A stretch of 64,000 nt of DNA from Flavobacterium cyclinae (GCF_021172145.1 NZ_CP089095.1:1178001-1242000), one strand, 5' to 3'. Shown: positions 23,595 to 33,571, counted from the stretch's first letter. Numbers and translations: made by a program. Notes: generated by a model from the sequence alone, not told the origin.

Positions 23595-23625
23595 GGAAAA
23601 GTAATAAGGGATTAGGGAAAAGTAA
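23593..23625. repeat. GGGAAAAG/GGGATTAG repeat, left side of the S23 gene
   Basis: GGGAAAAGTAATAAGGGATT-AGGGAAAAGTAA follows the pabB stop codon directly. AAGGGATTAG at 23606-23615 is the exact reverse complement of 23990-23999, on the other side of the four-helix-bundle gene. Confidence 0.75.
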
Positions 23626-23636
23626 AAGCAATAAAT

Positions 23637-23993
23637 ATGAAAAGTTATAGAGATTTAATTGTTTGGCAAAAATCGTTGAGTTGGGTTACATTGGTTTATT
23701 CTCTAACATCAAAAATTCCTGAAAGTGAAAAGTTTGGATTAATTTCACAAATTAGAAGAAGTTCAGTCGCTATTCCTTCAAATATAGCTGAAGGTTATGG
23801 AAGAAATTACAAAAAAGATTATTCAAGATTTTTACAAATTGCGAGAGGTTCTTTATTTGAATGTCAAACCCAAATAGAAATTGCAATTAATCTGAATTAT
23901 ATTTCCAAAGAAGATTGTAAAGAAATCAATGAATTGTCTATTGAAATTGAAAAAATGCTAAATTCGCTAATAAATAAATTGTCTGAAAACTAA
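23637..23993 (+). CDS. Four-helix-bundle protein (S23 / 23S intervening-sequence family)
   Basis: A 118-residue protein with the family hallmarks SYRDLIVWQKSLSWV, SEKFGLISQIRRSSVAIPSN and IAEGYGRNYKKDYSRFLQIA, predicted to fold as four helices that assemble into a pentamer. The family was first seen inside 23S rRNA intervening sequences and is related to Avd of retroelements. It binds nucleic acid, but its role here is unknown. The gene sits between pabB and tilS in inverted repeats, and its stop codon lies within the right one. This suggests insertion as a unit. Confidence 0.92.
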   Translation: MKSYRDLIVWQKSLSWVTLVYSLTSKIPESEKFGLISQIRRSSVAIPSNIAEGYGRNYKKDYSRFLQIARGSLFECQTQIEIAINLNYISKEDCKEINELSIEIEKMLNSLINKLSEN

Positions 23994-24022
23994 TCCCTTT
24001 TCCCTTTTTACTAATTACTTTT
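23990..24022. repeat. CTAATCCC/CTTTTCCC repeat, right side of the S23 gene
   Basis: CTAATCCCTTTTCCCTTTTT-ACTAATTACTTTT mirrors the block before the gene. The S23 stop codon TAA (23991-23993) is part of it, and tilS starts five bases after it. Confidence 0.75.
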
Positions 24023-24026
24023 GTTT

Positions 24027-25337
24027 ATGCTTACAAAATTCCAAAACCATATCGAACAAAGTTTTCCCCAACTGAAAGACAAGAAATTGCTCTTAGCAGT
24101 TAGTGGAGGTGTTGATAGTATGGTTTTGATGCATTTATTTCAGCAATTGCATTATGATATTGCCATAGCGCATTGTAATTTTCAACTTCGTGGACTAGAG
24201 AGTGATGGAGATGAACTTTTTGTACAAGTAAAAAGTGAAAAGTTACAAGTAAAAAGTTACTGCATTAGATTTGATACTGAAAGTTATTCTAAAGAAAATA
24301 AACTTTCCATTCAATTAGCGGCTCGAAAGTTACGCTATAATTGGTTTCAAGAGCTTTTATCGGAAAACCAATTGGATTATTTGGTTACCGCGCATCATTT
24401 GGATGACAATGTCGAAACGTTTTTAATCAATTTTATTAGAGGAACTGGTTTAGATGGGTTAACGGGAATTCCACCTCAAAATGAAAACATTATTCGTCCG
24501 TTGTTGCCGTTTTCAAGAAAAGAAATTGAAAATTATGCATTAGATAATAAAATTCAATGGCGAGAAGATTCTAGTAACGCTTCAGACAAGTATTTCCGAA
24601 ATAAACTGCGTCACGATATTGTTCCCGTTTTTAAAGAATTGAATATCGGATTTTTAGATTCGTTTCAAAATACCTTACATCATTTACAACAAGCAGGAAG
24701 TTTAGTTAATGATGCTTCTAAATTGGTTTATGAAAAAGTTGTAGAGCAGAAAGAAAATCATGTAGAAATCCATTTAAAAGCATTACTTCAGTTCAAAAAC
24801 TACAAAGCCTATTTGTTCCAATGGTTGAAAACATACGGATTTTCGGCTTGGAATGATATTTATGATTTGGTTGACGCACAATCCGGAAAGCAAGTTTTTT
24901 CTGAAACGCATATTTTACTGAAAGATCGAGAAAAGCTAGTTCTTTCCGAAAGGAAAACAACAACAAAAGATGCCGTTTTTTTTATCGAATCTATTGATAG
25001 TAAAGTTAATATTCCCTTAAAACTTGTTTTTTCACGGTTTTCAGGGGGTGAATATGTAAATTCAAATTGTATATTTGTGGACAAGGATAAATTGAAATTT
25101 CCGTTAATCATCAGAAAATGGAAAGAAGGAGATTATTTTTATCCATCAGTAATGACAGGAAAGAAAAAGTTAAGTAAATATTTTAAAGACGAAAAATATT
25201 CGCTTATTGATAAAGAAAATCAATGGTTGTTATGTTCAGAAGACCAAATTATTTGGGTAATTGGAAAACGAGCAGATAACCGATTTATAACGAATAAAAC
25301 AACACAAAACCCTATTAAAATAGAATTAGAAGAATGA
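24027..25337 (+). CDS. tilS: tRNA(Ile)-lysidine synthase
   Basis: A 436-residue N-type ATP pyrophosphatase. The PP-loop is AVSGGVDS (24-31), followed by HCNFQLRG, VTAHHLDDNVETFLIN and FIRGTGLDGLTGI, and a C-terminal TilS substrate-binding domain (FSRFSGGEYV..., RKWKEGDYFYP). It converts cytidine 34 of tRNA-Ile(CAU) to lysidine, so it should be essential. ATG at 24027 is used; the frame opens with a TTG two codons earlier. Residues 67-77 (QVKSEKLQVKS) are encoded by a 21-bp imperfect tandem repeat that looks like the intergenic repeats nearby. The stop overlaps the next start by four bases (ATGA). Confidence 0.95.
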   Translation: MLTKFQNHIEQSFPQLKDKKLLLAVSGGVDSMVLMHLFQQLHYDIAIAHCNFQLRGLESDGDELFVQVKSEKLQVKSYCIRFDTESYSKENKLSIQLAARKLRYNWFQELLSENQLDYLVTAHHLDDNVETFLINFIRGTGLDGLTGIPPQNENIIRPLLPFSRKEIENYALDNKIQWREDSSNASDKYFRNKLRHDIVPVFKELNIGFLDSFQNTLHHLQQAGSLVNDASKLVYEKVVEQKENHVEIHLKALLQFKNYKAYLFQWLKTYGFSAWNDIYDLVDAQSGKQVFSETHILLKDREKLVLSERKTTTKDAVFFIESIDSKVNIPLKLVFSRFSGGEYVNSNCIFVDKDKLKFPLIIRKWKEGDYFYPSVMTGKKKLSKYFKDEKYSLIDKENQWLLCSEDQIIWVIGKRADNRFITNKTTQNPIKIELEE

Positions 25338-27370
25338 AAAAATATTTTGCCCTAATTGCCTTTTTATTTTCAATTTTACTATCAAATGCTCAAATTGTTG
25401 ACCCAGTAAAATGGTCGGCAAAAGTAGTTAAAGTTTCAGATATTGAATTTGATTTAGTAACAACAGCAAAAGTAGATGCTGGATGGCATCTGTACTCTCA
25501 ATTTACTCCAGATGGTGGTGCTATGCCTTTGGTTTTTGAATATAAAAATCAAAAAAACAATTATCAATTAGTGGGTAAAACAAAAGAATCGCCATATAAG
25601 AAAGAGTTTAACGAAGTTTTTGAAATAGACGAGTACTTTTTTATAGATCAAGCAACTTTTACACAAAGAATAAAAGTTACGAATACTTCCTTTAAATCAA
25701 TTGAAGTTTTTGCTTCTGGACAAGCTTGTATTGAAGGGAAATGTGTGCCTACAGAAAGTAAATTGATTTTTAAACTACCTGAAATTAAAGTTTCTGAAGA
25801 TAGTAAAGAAGAAGTAAAAGCAGCAGTTGTTTCATTAACAGACACAACGGCTTCTAACGATACTGAGACGGTAACCGATGATACATCTTCTAAAGAGGTA
25901 AAATCTTCAACTACAAAAGAAGAAAAAGAATCTTCAAAAAACGATAATAAAGAGTCAAAAAGTTTATGGACAATCTTTTTATTGTCATTTTTAGGAGGTT
26001 TTGCTGCAATTTTAATGCCTTGTATTTTTCCAATGATTCCAATGACGGTTTCTTTTTTTACAAAGCAAAGCAAAACTAAAGCGGAAGGAATTAGAAATGC
26101 AATTGTGTATGGCGTTTCAATTATTATAATTTATGTATTATTAGGTTCTTTAATCACTGGAATTTTCGGTGCTGAAGCCTTAAATGAACTTTCAACTAGT
26201 GTTACTTTTAATGTAATTTTCTTTGCATTACTTGTTGTTTTTGCCATGTCATTCCTTGGAGCTTTTGAAATTGTATTACCAAGTTCTTGGGCTACAAAAT
26301 TAGATTCACAAGCCGATAAAGGCGGAGTAGTGGGTATTATTTTTATGGCATTAGCTTTAGCAGTTGTTTCCTTTTCTTGTACAGGACCAATCGTTGGTAC
26401 ATTGTTAGTAGAATCCGCTTCAAAAGGTGGAATTGCACCAATTGTAGGTATGTTTGGTTTTTCTTTAGCTATTGCTTTACCATTTATGCTTTTTGCGATG
26501 TTTCCTGGTTGGTTGAATTCTATGCCAAAATCAGGCGGTTGGTTGAATACGGTAAAAGTTTCTTTAGGATTTTTAGAATTAGCCTTTGCCTTTAAGTTTT
26601 TATCTAATGCCGATTTAGTGCTACAAAAACATTGGTTAGAAAGAGAATTGTTTATAGCAATTTGGATTGCCATTTTTGGAGCTTGGGCATTGTATTTATT
26701 TGGAAAATATATGTTACCTCATGATTACGAACGTGCGGATAAAATAGGAGTAGGAAGATTAATTATGGCCATTATAGTAACCACATTTACTTTTTACATG
26801 ATTCCAGGTTTATGGGGAGCACCTTTAAAAATATTAAGTGGTTTAACTCCACCTATAAATTATGCTGAAAGTTCAAACGGCTTTGGTTCTGGAGGTAGTT
26901 CTCATGTAGATTTACCGGAACATGCTCACAAAGGACCACACGGAATTATTGCATTTGAAGATTACGAAATTGGTTTAGCCTATGCTCAAAAAGTAAACAA
27001 GCCTATTTTATTAGACTTTACAGGTGATGCCTGTGCGAACTGTAGAAAAATGGAAGATAATGTTTGGTCAGACAAATCAATTTTACCTATTTTAAAAGAA
27101 CAAGTTGTGCTAATCTCTTTGTATTGTGATAGAAAAATTGAATTACCAAAAGAGCAACAGTATGTTTCAAAAACTACTGGAAAAGAAGTGATTACAATTG
27201 GAAATAAATGGACCGATATGCAAATCACACGTTATGAAAGTAACTCTCAACCTTTATATGTAATATTAAATAACAAAGGGGAGGATGCTTCTAAACCAAT
27301 TGCGTATACTACTGACATTCAGGAATATAAAAAATGGTTAGAAGACGGAATAAAAGAAGCTACAAAATAA
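25334..27370 (+). CDS. dsbD: Thiol:disulfide interchange protein DsbD
   Basis: A 678-residue three-domain protein. After a signal peptide comes the periplasmic DsbD-alpha domain, with ASGQACIEGKCVPTE (two Cys) near residue 130. A Ser/Thr/Lys-rich linker leads to eight membrane segments with MPCIFPMIPMTVSFFTKQ and SFSCTGPIVGT, each holding one redox Cys. The C-terminal thioredoxin domain has DACANCRKMEDNVW. It moves electrons from cytoplasmic thioredoxin to periplasmic partners such as the TlpA-like lipoproteins of this window. It is translationally coupled to tilS. Confidence 0.95.
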   Translation: MKKYFALIAFLFSILLSNAQIVDPVKWSAKVVKVSDIEFDLVTTAKVDAGWHLYSQFTPDGGAMPLVFEYKNQKNNYQLVGKTKESPYKKEFNEVFEIDEYFFIDQATFTQRIKVTNTSFKSIEVFASGQACIEGKCVPTESKLIFKLPEIKVSEDSKEEVKAAVVSLTDTTASNDTETVTDDTSSKEVKSSTTKEEKESSKNDNKESKSLWTIFLLSFLGGFAAILMPCIFPMIPMTVSFFTKQSKTKAEGIRNAIVYGVSIIIIYVLLGSLITGIFGAEALNELSTSVTFNVIFFALLVVFAMSFLGAFEIVLPSSWATKLDSQADKGGVVGIIFMALALAVVSFSCTGPIVGTLLVESASKGGIAPIVGMFGFSLAIALPFMLFAMFPGWLNSMPKSGGWLNTVKVSLGFLELAFAFKFLSNADLVLQKHWLERELFIAIWIAIFGAWALYLFGKYMLPHDYERADKIGVGRLIMAIIVTTFTFYMIPGLWGAPLKILSGLTPPINYAESSNGFGSGGSSHVDLPEHAHKGPHGIIAFEDYEIGLAYAQKVNKPILLDFTGDACANCRKMEDNVWSDKSILPILKEQVVLISLYCDRKIELPKEQQYVSKTTGKEVITIGNKWTDMQITRYESNSQPLYVILNNKGEDASKPIAYTTDIQEYKKWLEDGIKEATK

Positions 27371-27388
27371 ATTAAGTTTGAATATTTT

Positions 27389-27424
27389 AAACCTGTAAGT
27401 TGTTTTCTTACAGGTTTTTTTATT
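27389..27424 (+). terminator. tilS-dsbD terminator
   Basis: AAACCTGTAAG and CTTACAGGTTT form an 11-bp stem with a 7-base loop, then T7 and more A/T. Confidence 0.93.
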
Positions 27425-27477
27425 TCAAAAACTTTTCTATATTTGCATCTATATAAGCCATTAAAATAGTATAAGCC

Positions 27478-29013
27478 ATGTTAGTAAAAGTATTCGGAAG
27501 CGCCGTATTTGGCGTTGAAGCTACTACCATTACGGTAGAAGTAAACACAGAAAAAGGAATCGGTTATCATTTAGTAGGTCTTCCCGATTCGGCCATAAAA
27601 GAGAGCAGTTTTCGAATTGCTGCAGCACTTAAAAACAATTCCTATCAATTTCCTGGCAAAAAAATTATTGTAAATATGGCACCTGCCGATTTACGAAAAG
27701 AAGGTTCTGCTTACGATTTAACGATTGCAGTTGGAATTTTAGCCGCTTCATCTCAAATTACCTCTAAAGAAATCGAAAATTATATCATCATGGGCGAATT
27801 ATCGCTCGATGGTACTTTGCAACCCATTAAAGGAGCATTATCTATTGCCATTAAAGCCAAAGAAGAAGGTTTTAAAGGGATAATGATTCCCATTCAAAAC
27901 GTTAAAGAAGCGGCAATAGTTGAAAATATTGATGTTTATGGAATTTCTAATGTAACAGAGGTTATTGAGTTTTTTGAAGGAAAAGGAAATTTAGAACCCA
28001 CAAAAATTGACACAACCGAAGAATTTTCAAAAACCTTAAACTTTCCAGATCACGATTTTGCCGATGTTAAAGGTCAGGAAGGAATTAAACGTTGTATGGA
28101 AATTGCTGCTGCTGGTGGACATAATATTATTTTAATTGGTCCGCCAGGTTCTGGAAAAACCATGTTAGCCAAGCGATTACCAAGTATTTTGCCACCTATG
28201 ACGATGCGAGAAGCTTTGGAAACAACTAAAATTCATTCAGTAGCTGGAAAAACAAAAGACGTGGGTTTGATGGCACAACGTCCGTTTAGAAGTCCGCATC
28301 ACACTGCGAGTTCGGTTTCTTTAGTTGGTGGCGGAAGTTATCCACAGCCAGGTGAAATTTCCTTGGCTCATAATGGTGTTTTATTCTTAGATGAATTGCC
28401 AGAATTCAAACGAGAAGTTTTAGAAGTAATGCGTCAACCTTTAGAAGATAGAGAAGTTACAATTTCAAGAGCAAAGTTTACTATTACCTATCCTTCTTCT
28501 TTTATGTTAGTAGCTAGTATGAATCCTAGTCCGGGTGGTTATTTTAATGATCCTAATGCTCCTGTGAGTTCTACTCCTCAAGAAATGCAACGTTATTTGA
28601 GTAAAATTTCGGGACCATTATTAGATAGAATTGACATTCATATTGAAGTTACACCCGTTCCTTTTGAAAAATTGACAGAAACTCGAAAAGCAGAGAGTAG
28701 CGTGGCTATTAGAGAACGTGTTACGAATGCTAGAGAAATTCAATCACAACGTTTTGAAAATTTTGAACATATTCACTACAATGCCCAAATGAGTAGTAAA
28801 TTGATTCACGAATTTTGTGTTTTGGATGAGGTTTCGTTGCAATTACTAAAAACAGCTATGGAACGTTTGAATTTATCGGCTAGAGCTTATGATAGAATAT
28901 TAAAAGTTTCAAGAACCATTGCCGATTTAGATCATTCTGAAAAAATTCAATCTCATCATATTGCTGAGGCAATTCAATACAGAAGTTTAGATAGAGAAGG
29001 TTGGTTAGGATAA
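27478..29013 (+). CDS. comM: YifB/ComM-family Mg-chelatase-like AAA ATPase
   Basis: A 511-residue protein with an N-terminal ChlI-like domain ([17 protein letters not shown]), the central AAA module with Walker A in [24 protein letters not shown], Walker B FLDELPEF, and a C-terminal Mg-chelatase domain ([19 protein letters not shown]). In naturally competent bacteria ComM is a hexameric branch-migration helicase for integration of incoming DNA; the ortholog here probably handles recombination intermediates. TATATTTG at 27438-27445 gives a leader of about 25 bases. No competence genes are next to it. Confidence 0.95.
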   Translation: MLVKVFGSAVFGVEATTITVEVNTEKGIGYHLVGLPDSAIKESSFRIAAALKNNSYQFPGKKIIVNMAPADLRKEGSAYDLTIAVGILAASSQITSKEIENYIIMGELSLDGTLQPIKGALSIAIKAKEEGFKGIMIPIQNVKEAAIVENIDVYGISNVTEVIEFFEGKGNLEPTKIDTTEEFSKTLNFPDHDFADVKGQEGIKRCMEIAAAGGHNIILIGPPGSGKTMLAKRLPSILPPMTMREALETTKIHSVAGKTKDVGLMAQRPFRSPHHTASSVSLVGGGSYPQPGEISLAHNGVLFLDELPEFKREVLEVMRQPLEDREVTISRAKFTITYPSSFMLVASMNPSPGGYFNDPNAPVSSTPQEMQRYLSKISGPLLDRIDIHIEVTPVPFEKLTETRKAESSVAIRERVTNAREIQSQRFENFEHIHYNAQMSSKLIHEFCVLDEVSLQLLKTAMERLNLSARAYDRILKVSRTIADLDHSEKIQSHHIAEAIQYRSLDREGWLG

Positions 29014-29022
29014 ACCAACCTT
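28997..29022. terminator. Stem-loop across the convergent 3' ends of comM and the HMG-CoA synthase gene
   Basis: AAGGTTGGTT and AACCAACCTT pair around seven bases and include both stop-codon regions. There is no clear T run on either side, so it may act more as a 3' end stabiliser than as a strong terminator. Confidence 0.5.
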
Positions 29023-30376
29023 ACTCTACAAATTTATAATATCTTGCCCCTTTTAAAACGGGATTGTGATTTTCTATATAATCTAAAACAAATTCATTTT
29101 TTGGAGGCAATACAGGTGTTTTTAGTTCTTTTTTATGAAGTTTTTCATAGATGTCAAATGAAATAGCATTTCTATTTTCTAAATCTTCAAATAAATTTGT
29201 TTTGAGTATAGTGTCTTTCCAACTAGGTTGTATTTCTGCTTCAAAAACTTTTGATTTTGAACCACTACCATAGGCAATAAATCCGATTTTTTTAGAGGTC
29301 AAATCAGCATTTTCTGTTGCTGAATAATACAAAGCAGAAAGTAAACCTAGAAAAATAGAACCTGTATATATATTACCAACATTTCCCGAAGCGATTTCAG
29401 AAGGATAAATTTTAGCTCTAACTAATGCTATATATTCAGGAGATTTTGATAACGCTCTCATTTTATCTTTTACTGTTTCGCCTTCTTGTTGGTTAAGTAA
29501 ATTGGGATTTTCATTTGCAAAAATCTCAATAAATGTTCTTCTTCCTTGAAAACAGTAGGGAAGATGCATTACAATTAATTCCCAATTATTAAAAATGATT
29601 TCGGTTTGTTGGCTTTCAAGTTTATAATGTTCATAAGCAGCAGTAATTCTATTGATATAACAAGAATTAGAATATTGCCCATCAAATACGGGTTGCTCTT
29701 TTGTAATTGTCACCTCATTTTCTAGAATATCGAACCAATTTTCATTTGTGTCATTTCCAGTTATGGCTGATTTAGCAATAGTTTGTTTGGGTTTAAAAAA
29801 ATCGAAAACACTTTCAGTTGAAATACCGGTTTCTCTAGAAAAAGCTAGAATTTTTGGATTGGCACTAATTAACATTGCTATTGCACCGGCTCCTTGCGTA
29901 TATTCGCCAGTGGAATTCAAATCGTATTTTGCATTATCAGTGGCTATTACTATTGCTTTCTTCGTAGGATGTAATCGAATGTAATCTACACAAGTTTGCA
30001 ACGCATCAACAGCACCAATACAAGCAAATGTTAAATCAACCACATCGCAATTTTGAAGTGATTTTGCTCCTGTTTTTTGTTCAATTAAATTAAGAATATA
30101 AGAAGCGATAGGTTTTGAATTATCAACACCACTTTCAGTGCCAACATAAATTTTAGAAATCTCTGAAAGATTGATGTTTTCTTGTTCAATTAGCTTTAGT
30201 AAAGCATTTGCACCAAGTGTAATAATGTCTTGATTTACATCAAGAAAACTCATTTTTTCAAGACCTAAACCTTTAGTTAATTTATCAACTTCAATATTTC
30301 GCTGATTTGCTAAGGTTGCAATGGGTAAAAATAGCTTTGGGACATTAAATTGAATAGCATCAATTCCAACTTTCAT
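29021..30376 (-). CDS. Hydroxymethylglutaryl-CoA synthase family protein
   Basis: A 451-residue thiolase-fold enzyme. The expected active-site residues are seen: Glu81 in YVGTESGVD, Cys119 in LTFACIGAVDAL, and the His of VMHLPYCFQGRR near residue 270. It condenses acetyl-CoA with acetoacetyl-CoA to HMG-CoA, the entry to the mevalonate route to isoprenoids used by Flavobacteriia. ATG at 30376 is two codons inside the ORF. A TATTTTTG box at 30391-30398 (minus strand) lies directly after the terminator of the upstream gene. The gene is thus likely monocistronic, with a very short leader. Confidence 0.9.
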   Translation of the reverse strand: MKVGIDAIQFNVPKLFLPIATLANQRNIEVDKLTKGLGLEKMSFLDVNQDIITLGANALLKLIEQENINLSEISKIYVGTESGVDNSKPIASYILNLIEQKTGAKSLQNCDVVDLTFACIGAVDALQTCVDYIRLHPTKKAIVIATDNAKYDLNSTGEYTQGAGAIAMLISANPKILAFSRETGISTESVFDFFKPKQTIAKSAITGNDTNENWFDILENEVTITKEQPVFDGQYSNSCYINRITAAYEHYKLESQQTEIIFNNWELIVMHLPYCFQGRRTFIEIFANENPNLLNQQEGETVKDKMRALSKSPEYIALVRAKIYPSEIASGNVGNIYTGSIFLGLLSALYYSATENADLTSKKIGFIAYGSGSKSKVFEAEIQPSWKDTILKTNLFEDLENRNAISFDIYEKLHKKELKTPVLPPKNEFVLDYIENHNPVLKGARYYKFVE

Positions 30377-30400
30377 AATCAATTTTTTTTCAAAAATAAA

Positions 30401-30433
30401 AAGGTATGTTCAAAAAAAGCTTGAACATACCTT
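30401..30433 (-). terminator. Terminator of the panB-rluA-DUF5723 operon
   Basis: A perfect 13-bp stem, AAGGTATGTTCAA with TTGAACATACCTT, and a T-rich tail on the minus strand. It lies 120 bases after the DUF5723 stop and only 25 bases before the next start codon. Confidence 0.9.
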
Positions 30434-30553
30434 AAAATTAACTTCTAAAAATAATTTTTACGAATAATATAAAATAAATATACTTTTTTAATTATTTATT
30501 ACTAAAACAAGGTAAAAATTATGGATTAAAAATTTGTTATCGTGCTAGTTAGA

Positions 30554-31906
30554 TTAGAATCCAAATCGCATACCTAAATACAAGTCGGCTTGTTTTCCAT
30601 CATTTGCTAAGGCAGTAATAATACTGTTTGATCCAATAAAGAATCCAGACAATCTAAAACCAATTCCACTTGTAAAACCAGAAATCTCATTTGAAGCCAA
30701 CGGAGCATAAGCTTCGAACCATTTTGCAGAAAATCTTGGTATTAAAGTATATGAATTTTGTGTTGTAGTAATATCGCTTTCAGTATCATCTGAAACTTTT
30801 TGATTAATACTTCCTGTTAAGAACCATTTTTTGCTTAGTCTTAAATCAGCATAAGCATTAATTAATGTTGGTAATTTTACTTTTACATCACCAGTACTTG
30901 AAGTTGTTTGAAAAAAACTTGAATTGGCAGGATCACTAAGAATTGCTTCAATTTCTGCCATACTTTCTACATTTTCAAATTGATTTAAATCTAAACTTTC
31001 TAATCCACTTACATCTAATGTGTAATTTTTACTCAAGTTATTATCCGATTTAAAAGTCATAGAACCTAAATTTTTTACTGAAAGACCAGCATTTAATTTA
31101 TAACTATTTGGATCAGCTTCGTCTTTTAATCGGTAATTAAAACCAAAATCCGCTGCAAATCCATTTATTCCTTGAGAGAAAAATTCATTATAATTACTTT
31201 GATCATTGTAATTATTAGCTAAAACTCCAGCATACGAGATGTTAACATTTGCGGTAGCATTTACTAATGAAATATCTCCAAAATTGTTTATTAATGTTGC
31301 ATTTAAATTAGTTGCAGAAAAGTTAGCATAAGCTCCAGGAAAAAGGAGTCTAATATTACTTCCTACACTAACTTTATGTTTAGGGCCATCCATAATATTT
31401 CTGGCAAGATTAAAACTTAATTCACCCCAAGTGGTTGCATTTAATCGTTGATTATCGTTTGAAGATAAGGTAGTTTGTGTTAATAAATTACTTAAATTAC
31501 CATTACTGATAGCTTCTCCTAGGTTTGGATCAACATTTACAACGTTTGCTTTAATGTAAGCAGAAGAATTAATTCCAAAAGCCCATTTTCCTTTTTTAAA
31601 TGCAAAAGCCGGACCATATAATTGAGCATCAATTCGTAAGTTAACAGGATCATTTCCTTCAAAAATTTTATCTTCAAGATTGTCGCTGCTTGTCAAATCT
31701 GAAAAAGATAATTTATTATTTGCCATAGCAATTGAGAAATTAAAAACATTTACTTCAAACTTAGTAGTCATGTTTGTTAATTCTGCTGGGTTGTTAGCGG
31801 CGGATAATAAACCACCTCTTTTGGAAGTTGAAATACCACTAAAGTGTTCTTGCGAAAATGAATAAAATGAGGTAATCAACAAAGATGAGAGTAGAATTTT
31901 TTTCAT
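30554..31906 (-). CDS. DUF5723-like outer-membrane beta-barrel protein
   Basis: A 450-residue secreted protein with a signal peptide (MKKILLSSLLITSFYSFSQ). Alternating polar/apolar strands run along its length and the C-terminus is aromatic (LYLGMRFGF), as in outer-membrane barrels. LSAANNPAELTNMTTKFEVN and the GIGFRLSGFFIGSN segment near the end fit the DUF5723/PorV-like group of Bacteroidota. The function is unknown; a structural or transport role in the outer membrane is likely. It is last in the operon panB-rluA-DUF5723, 12 bases after rluA. Confidence 0.85.
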   Translation of the reverse strand: MKKILLSSLLITSFYSFSQEHFSGISTSKRGGLLSAANNPAELTNMTTKFEVNVFNFSIAMANNKLSFSDLTSSDNLEDKIFEGNDPVNLRIDAQLYGPAFAFKKGKWAFGINSSAYIKANVVNVDPNLGEAISNGNLSNLLTQTTLSSNDNQRLNATTWGELSFNLARNIMDGPKHKVSVGSNIRLLFPGAYANFSATNLNATLINNFGDISLVNATANVNISYAGVLANNYNDQSNYNEFFSQGINGFAADFGFNYRLKDEADPNSYKLNAGLSVKNLGSMTFKSDNNLSKNYTLDVSGLESLDLNQFENVESMAEIEAILSDPANSSFFQTTSSTGDVKVKLPTLINAYADLRLSKKWFLTGSINQKVSDDTESDITTTQNSYTLIPRFSAKWFEAYAPLASNEISGFTSGIGFRLSGFFIGSNSIITALANDGKQADLYLGMRFGF

Positions 31907-31918
31907 AATGTTAGAATT

Positions 31919-32614
31919 TTAAATTGATTTCCAGATGATATCGTCAGGCGTGTTTGCTATAAATTTAAGAATTTCTTTTGAAACGGGATGCTTTAAAATC
32001 AATTTTTTAGCATGTAAATGAATTCCACCATCAGGATTACTTCTATCAAAGCCATATTTTAAATCTCCTTTTATTGGGCAACCAATTGCTTGTAATTGCG
32101 ATCTTATTTGATGGTGTCTTCCTGTATGTAAATCGATTTCTAAAACAAAATAGTTATCCAATTTTTTGATGATTTGATAACTTAAACTAGCTTTTTTACT
32201 ATCTGGAACTTCTTTTAAGTGTGCTTTTGAAGTATTATTTTTTGTATTTCTTTTTAAAAAATGTACAAGAGTATCGGAATCTTTTGGAGGCGTATTTTTT
32301 ACAACAGCCCAATACGTTTTTTGTGTTTCTCTATTTTTAAAAGTTTCGTTTAATCTTGTTAATGCTTTAGAGGTTTTAGCAAAAACTACAATTCCAGTAG
32401 TAGGGCGATCTAATCTATGAATAACTCCTAAAAACACCTCACCAGGTTTATTGTATTTTTCTTTAAGAAATTCCTTTACAACATCTGAAAGTGGTTTGTC
32501 TCCTGTTTTGTCTCCTTGAACAATATCACCAACACGCTTATTTATAACAATAATATGATTGTCTTCATAAATAACTTGAAGATTGTCTTTTGTAGAAACT
32601 ATTTTTTCTTTCAA
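31919..32614 (-). CDS. RluA-family 23S/tRNA pseudouridine synthase
   Basis: About 231 residues. The catalytic Asp is in VIHRLDRPTTGIVVFAK; EDNHIIVINKRVGD and DLHTGRHHQIRSQL are the other family motifs. There is no S4 domain, so it is a compact RluA-type enzyme; the RNA target cannot be told from sequence. No ATG is available at the N-terminus. The start is probably the TTG at 32614 (KEKIVSTKDNL follows), though a TTG at 32632 directly behind the panB stop codon is also possible. It is co-transcribed with panB. Confidence 0.92.
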   Translation of the reverse strand: MKEKIVSTKDNLQVIYEDNHIIVINKRVGDIVQGDKTGDKPLSDVVKEFLKEKYNKPGEVFLGVIHRLDRPTTGIVVFAKTSKALTRLNETFKNRETQKTYWAVVKNTPPKDSDTLVHFLKRNTKNNTSKAHLKEVPDSKKASLSYQIIKKLDNYFVLEIDLHTGRHHQIRSQLQAIGCPIKGDLKYGFDRSNPDGGIHLHAKKLILKHPVSKEILKFIANTPDDIIWKSI

Positions 32615-32632
32615 AATAAAAAGTAAAATCAA

Positions 32633-33451
32633 TTAATACTGTTCGTTTGCATTAGGAAAGTCTTCAGATTTTACATCTGTAACGTATTGACCAATTGCAG
32701 CCGTCATTTCTTCATACAAATTCATATATCTTCTAAGGAATCTTGGACTAAATTCGTGTGTCATTCCAATCATATCATGTAAAACTAAAACTTGTCCATC
32801 AACACCACTACCAGCACCAATACCTATTACCGGAATCGAAATACTTTTTGCTACTTTTTCAGCTAAATGAGCTGGGATTTTTTCTAATACTAGAGAAAAA
32901 CATCCTAATCTTTCTAACATTTTAGCATCTTCAATAAGTTTTTCAGCTTCGGCTTCTTCTTTAGCTCTTACAGTGTAAGTTCCAAATTTATAAATAGATT
33001 GTGGGGTTAATCCTAAATGTCCCATAACAGGAATACCGGCATTTAAAATTTTCTTGATCGAATCTTTAATTTCACTTCCGCCCTCTAATTTTACAGCATG
33101 TCCGCCACTTTCTTTCATAATTCTAATGGCAGAACGCAATGCTTCTTTTGGGTCAGATTGGTAACTTCCAAACGGTAAATCTACAACAACAAGTGCTCTT
33201 TCACATGCTCTTACAACGCTTGAAGCGTGATAAATCATTTGGTCTAAAGTAATAGGTAAAGTTGTTTCATGTCCGGCCATAACATTACTTGCAGAATCTC
33301 CAACTAAAATAACATCTACGCCAGAACTATCAACAATTTTAGCCATTGTATAGTCATAAGCTGTAAGCATAGAGATTTTTTCTCCATTCTCTTTCATTTC
33401 AAACAATGTTTTAGTGGTAATTCTTTTGTAATCTTTTTTTGCTACAGACAT
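32633..33451 (-). CDS. panB: 3-methyl-2-oxobutanoate hydroxymethyltransferase
   Basis: A 272-residue TIM-barrel enzyme of pantothenate synthesis that adds a hydroxymethyl group from methylene-tetrahydrofolate to 2-oxoisovalerate. Motifs are [44 protein letters not shown] and [19 protein letters not shown]. The start MSVAKKDYK at 33451 is preferred over an ATG eight codons upstream. It heads an operon with rluA and the DUF5723 barrel gene; no other pantothenate genes are in the window. Confidence 0.97.
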   Translation of the reverse strand: MSVAKKDYKRITTKTLFEMKENGEKISMLTAYDYTMAKIVDSSGVDVILVGDSASNVMAGHETTLPITLDQMIYHASSVVRACERALVVVDLPFGSYQSDPKEALRSAIRIMKESGGHAVKLEGGSEIKDSIKKILNAGIPVMGHLGLTPQSIYKFGTYTVRAKEEAEAEKLIEDAKMLERLGCFSLVLEKIPAHLAEKVAKSISIPVIGIGAGSGVDGQVLVLHDMIGMTHEFSPRFLRRYMNLYEEMTAAIGQYVTDVKSEDFPNANEQY

Positions 33452-33571
33452 GTTTTTATTGATTTTAGAATACAAATGTAATAAATGTTATTTTGTTTTT
33501 TGATTTAAGGAAAATAAAAATAAAATATTAGATTATTGTAGTAATTTAGCATAGTATTAAAAATAGTAAAA

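Noticed and set aside
26131..26673. 180-residue minus-strand ORF opposite dsbD
   Set aside because: Long antisense frames are common opposite membrane-protein genes; the dsbD frame has all motifs.
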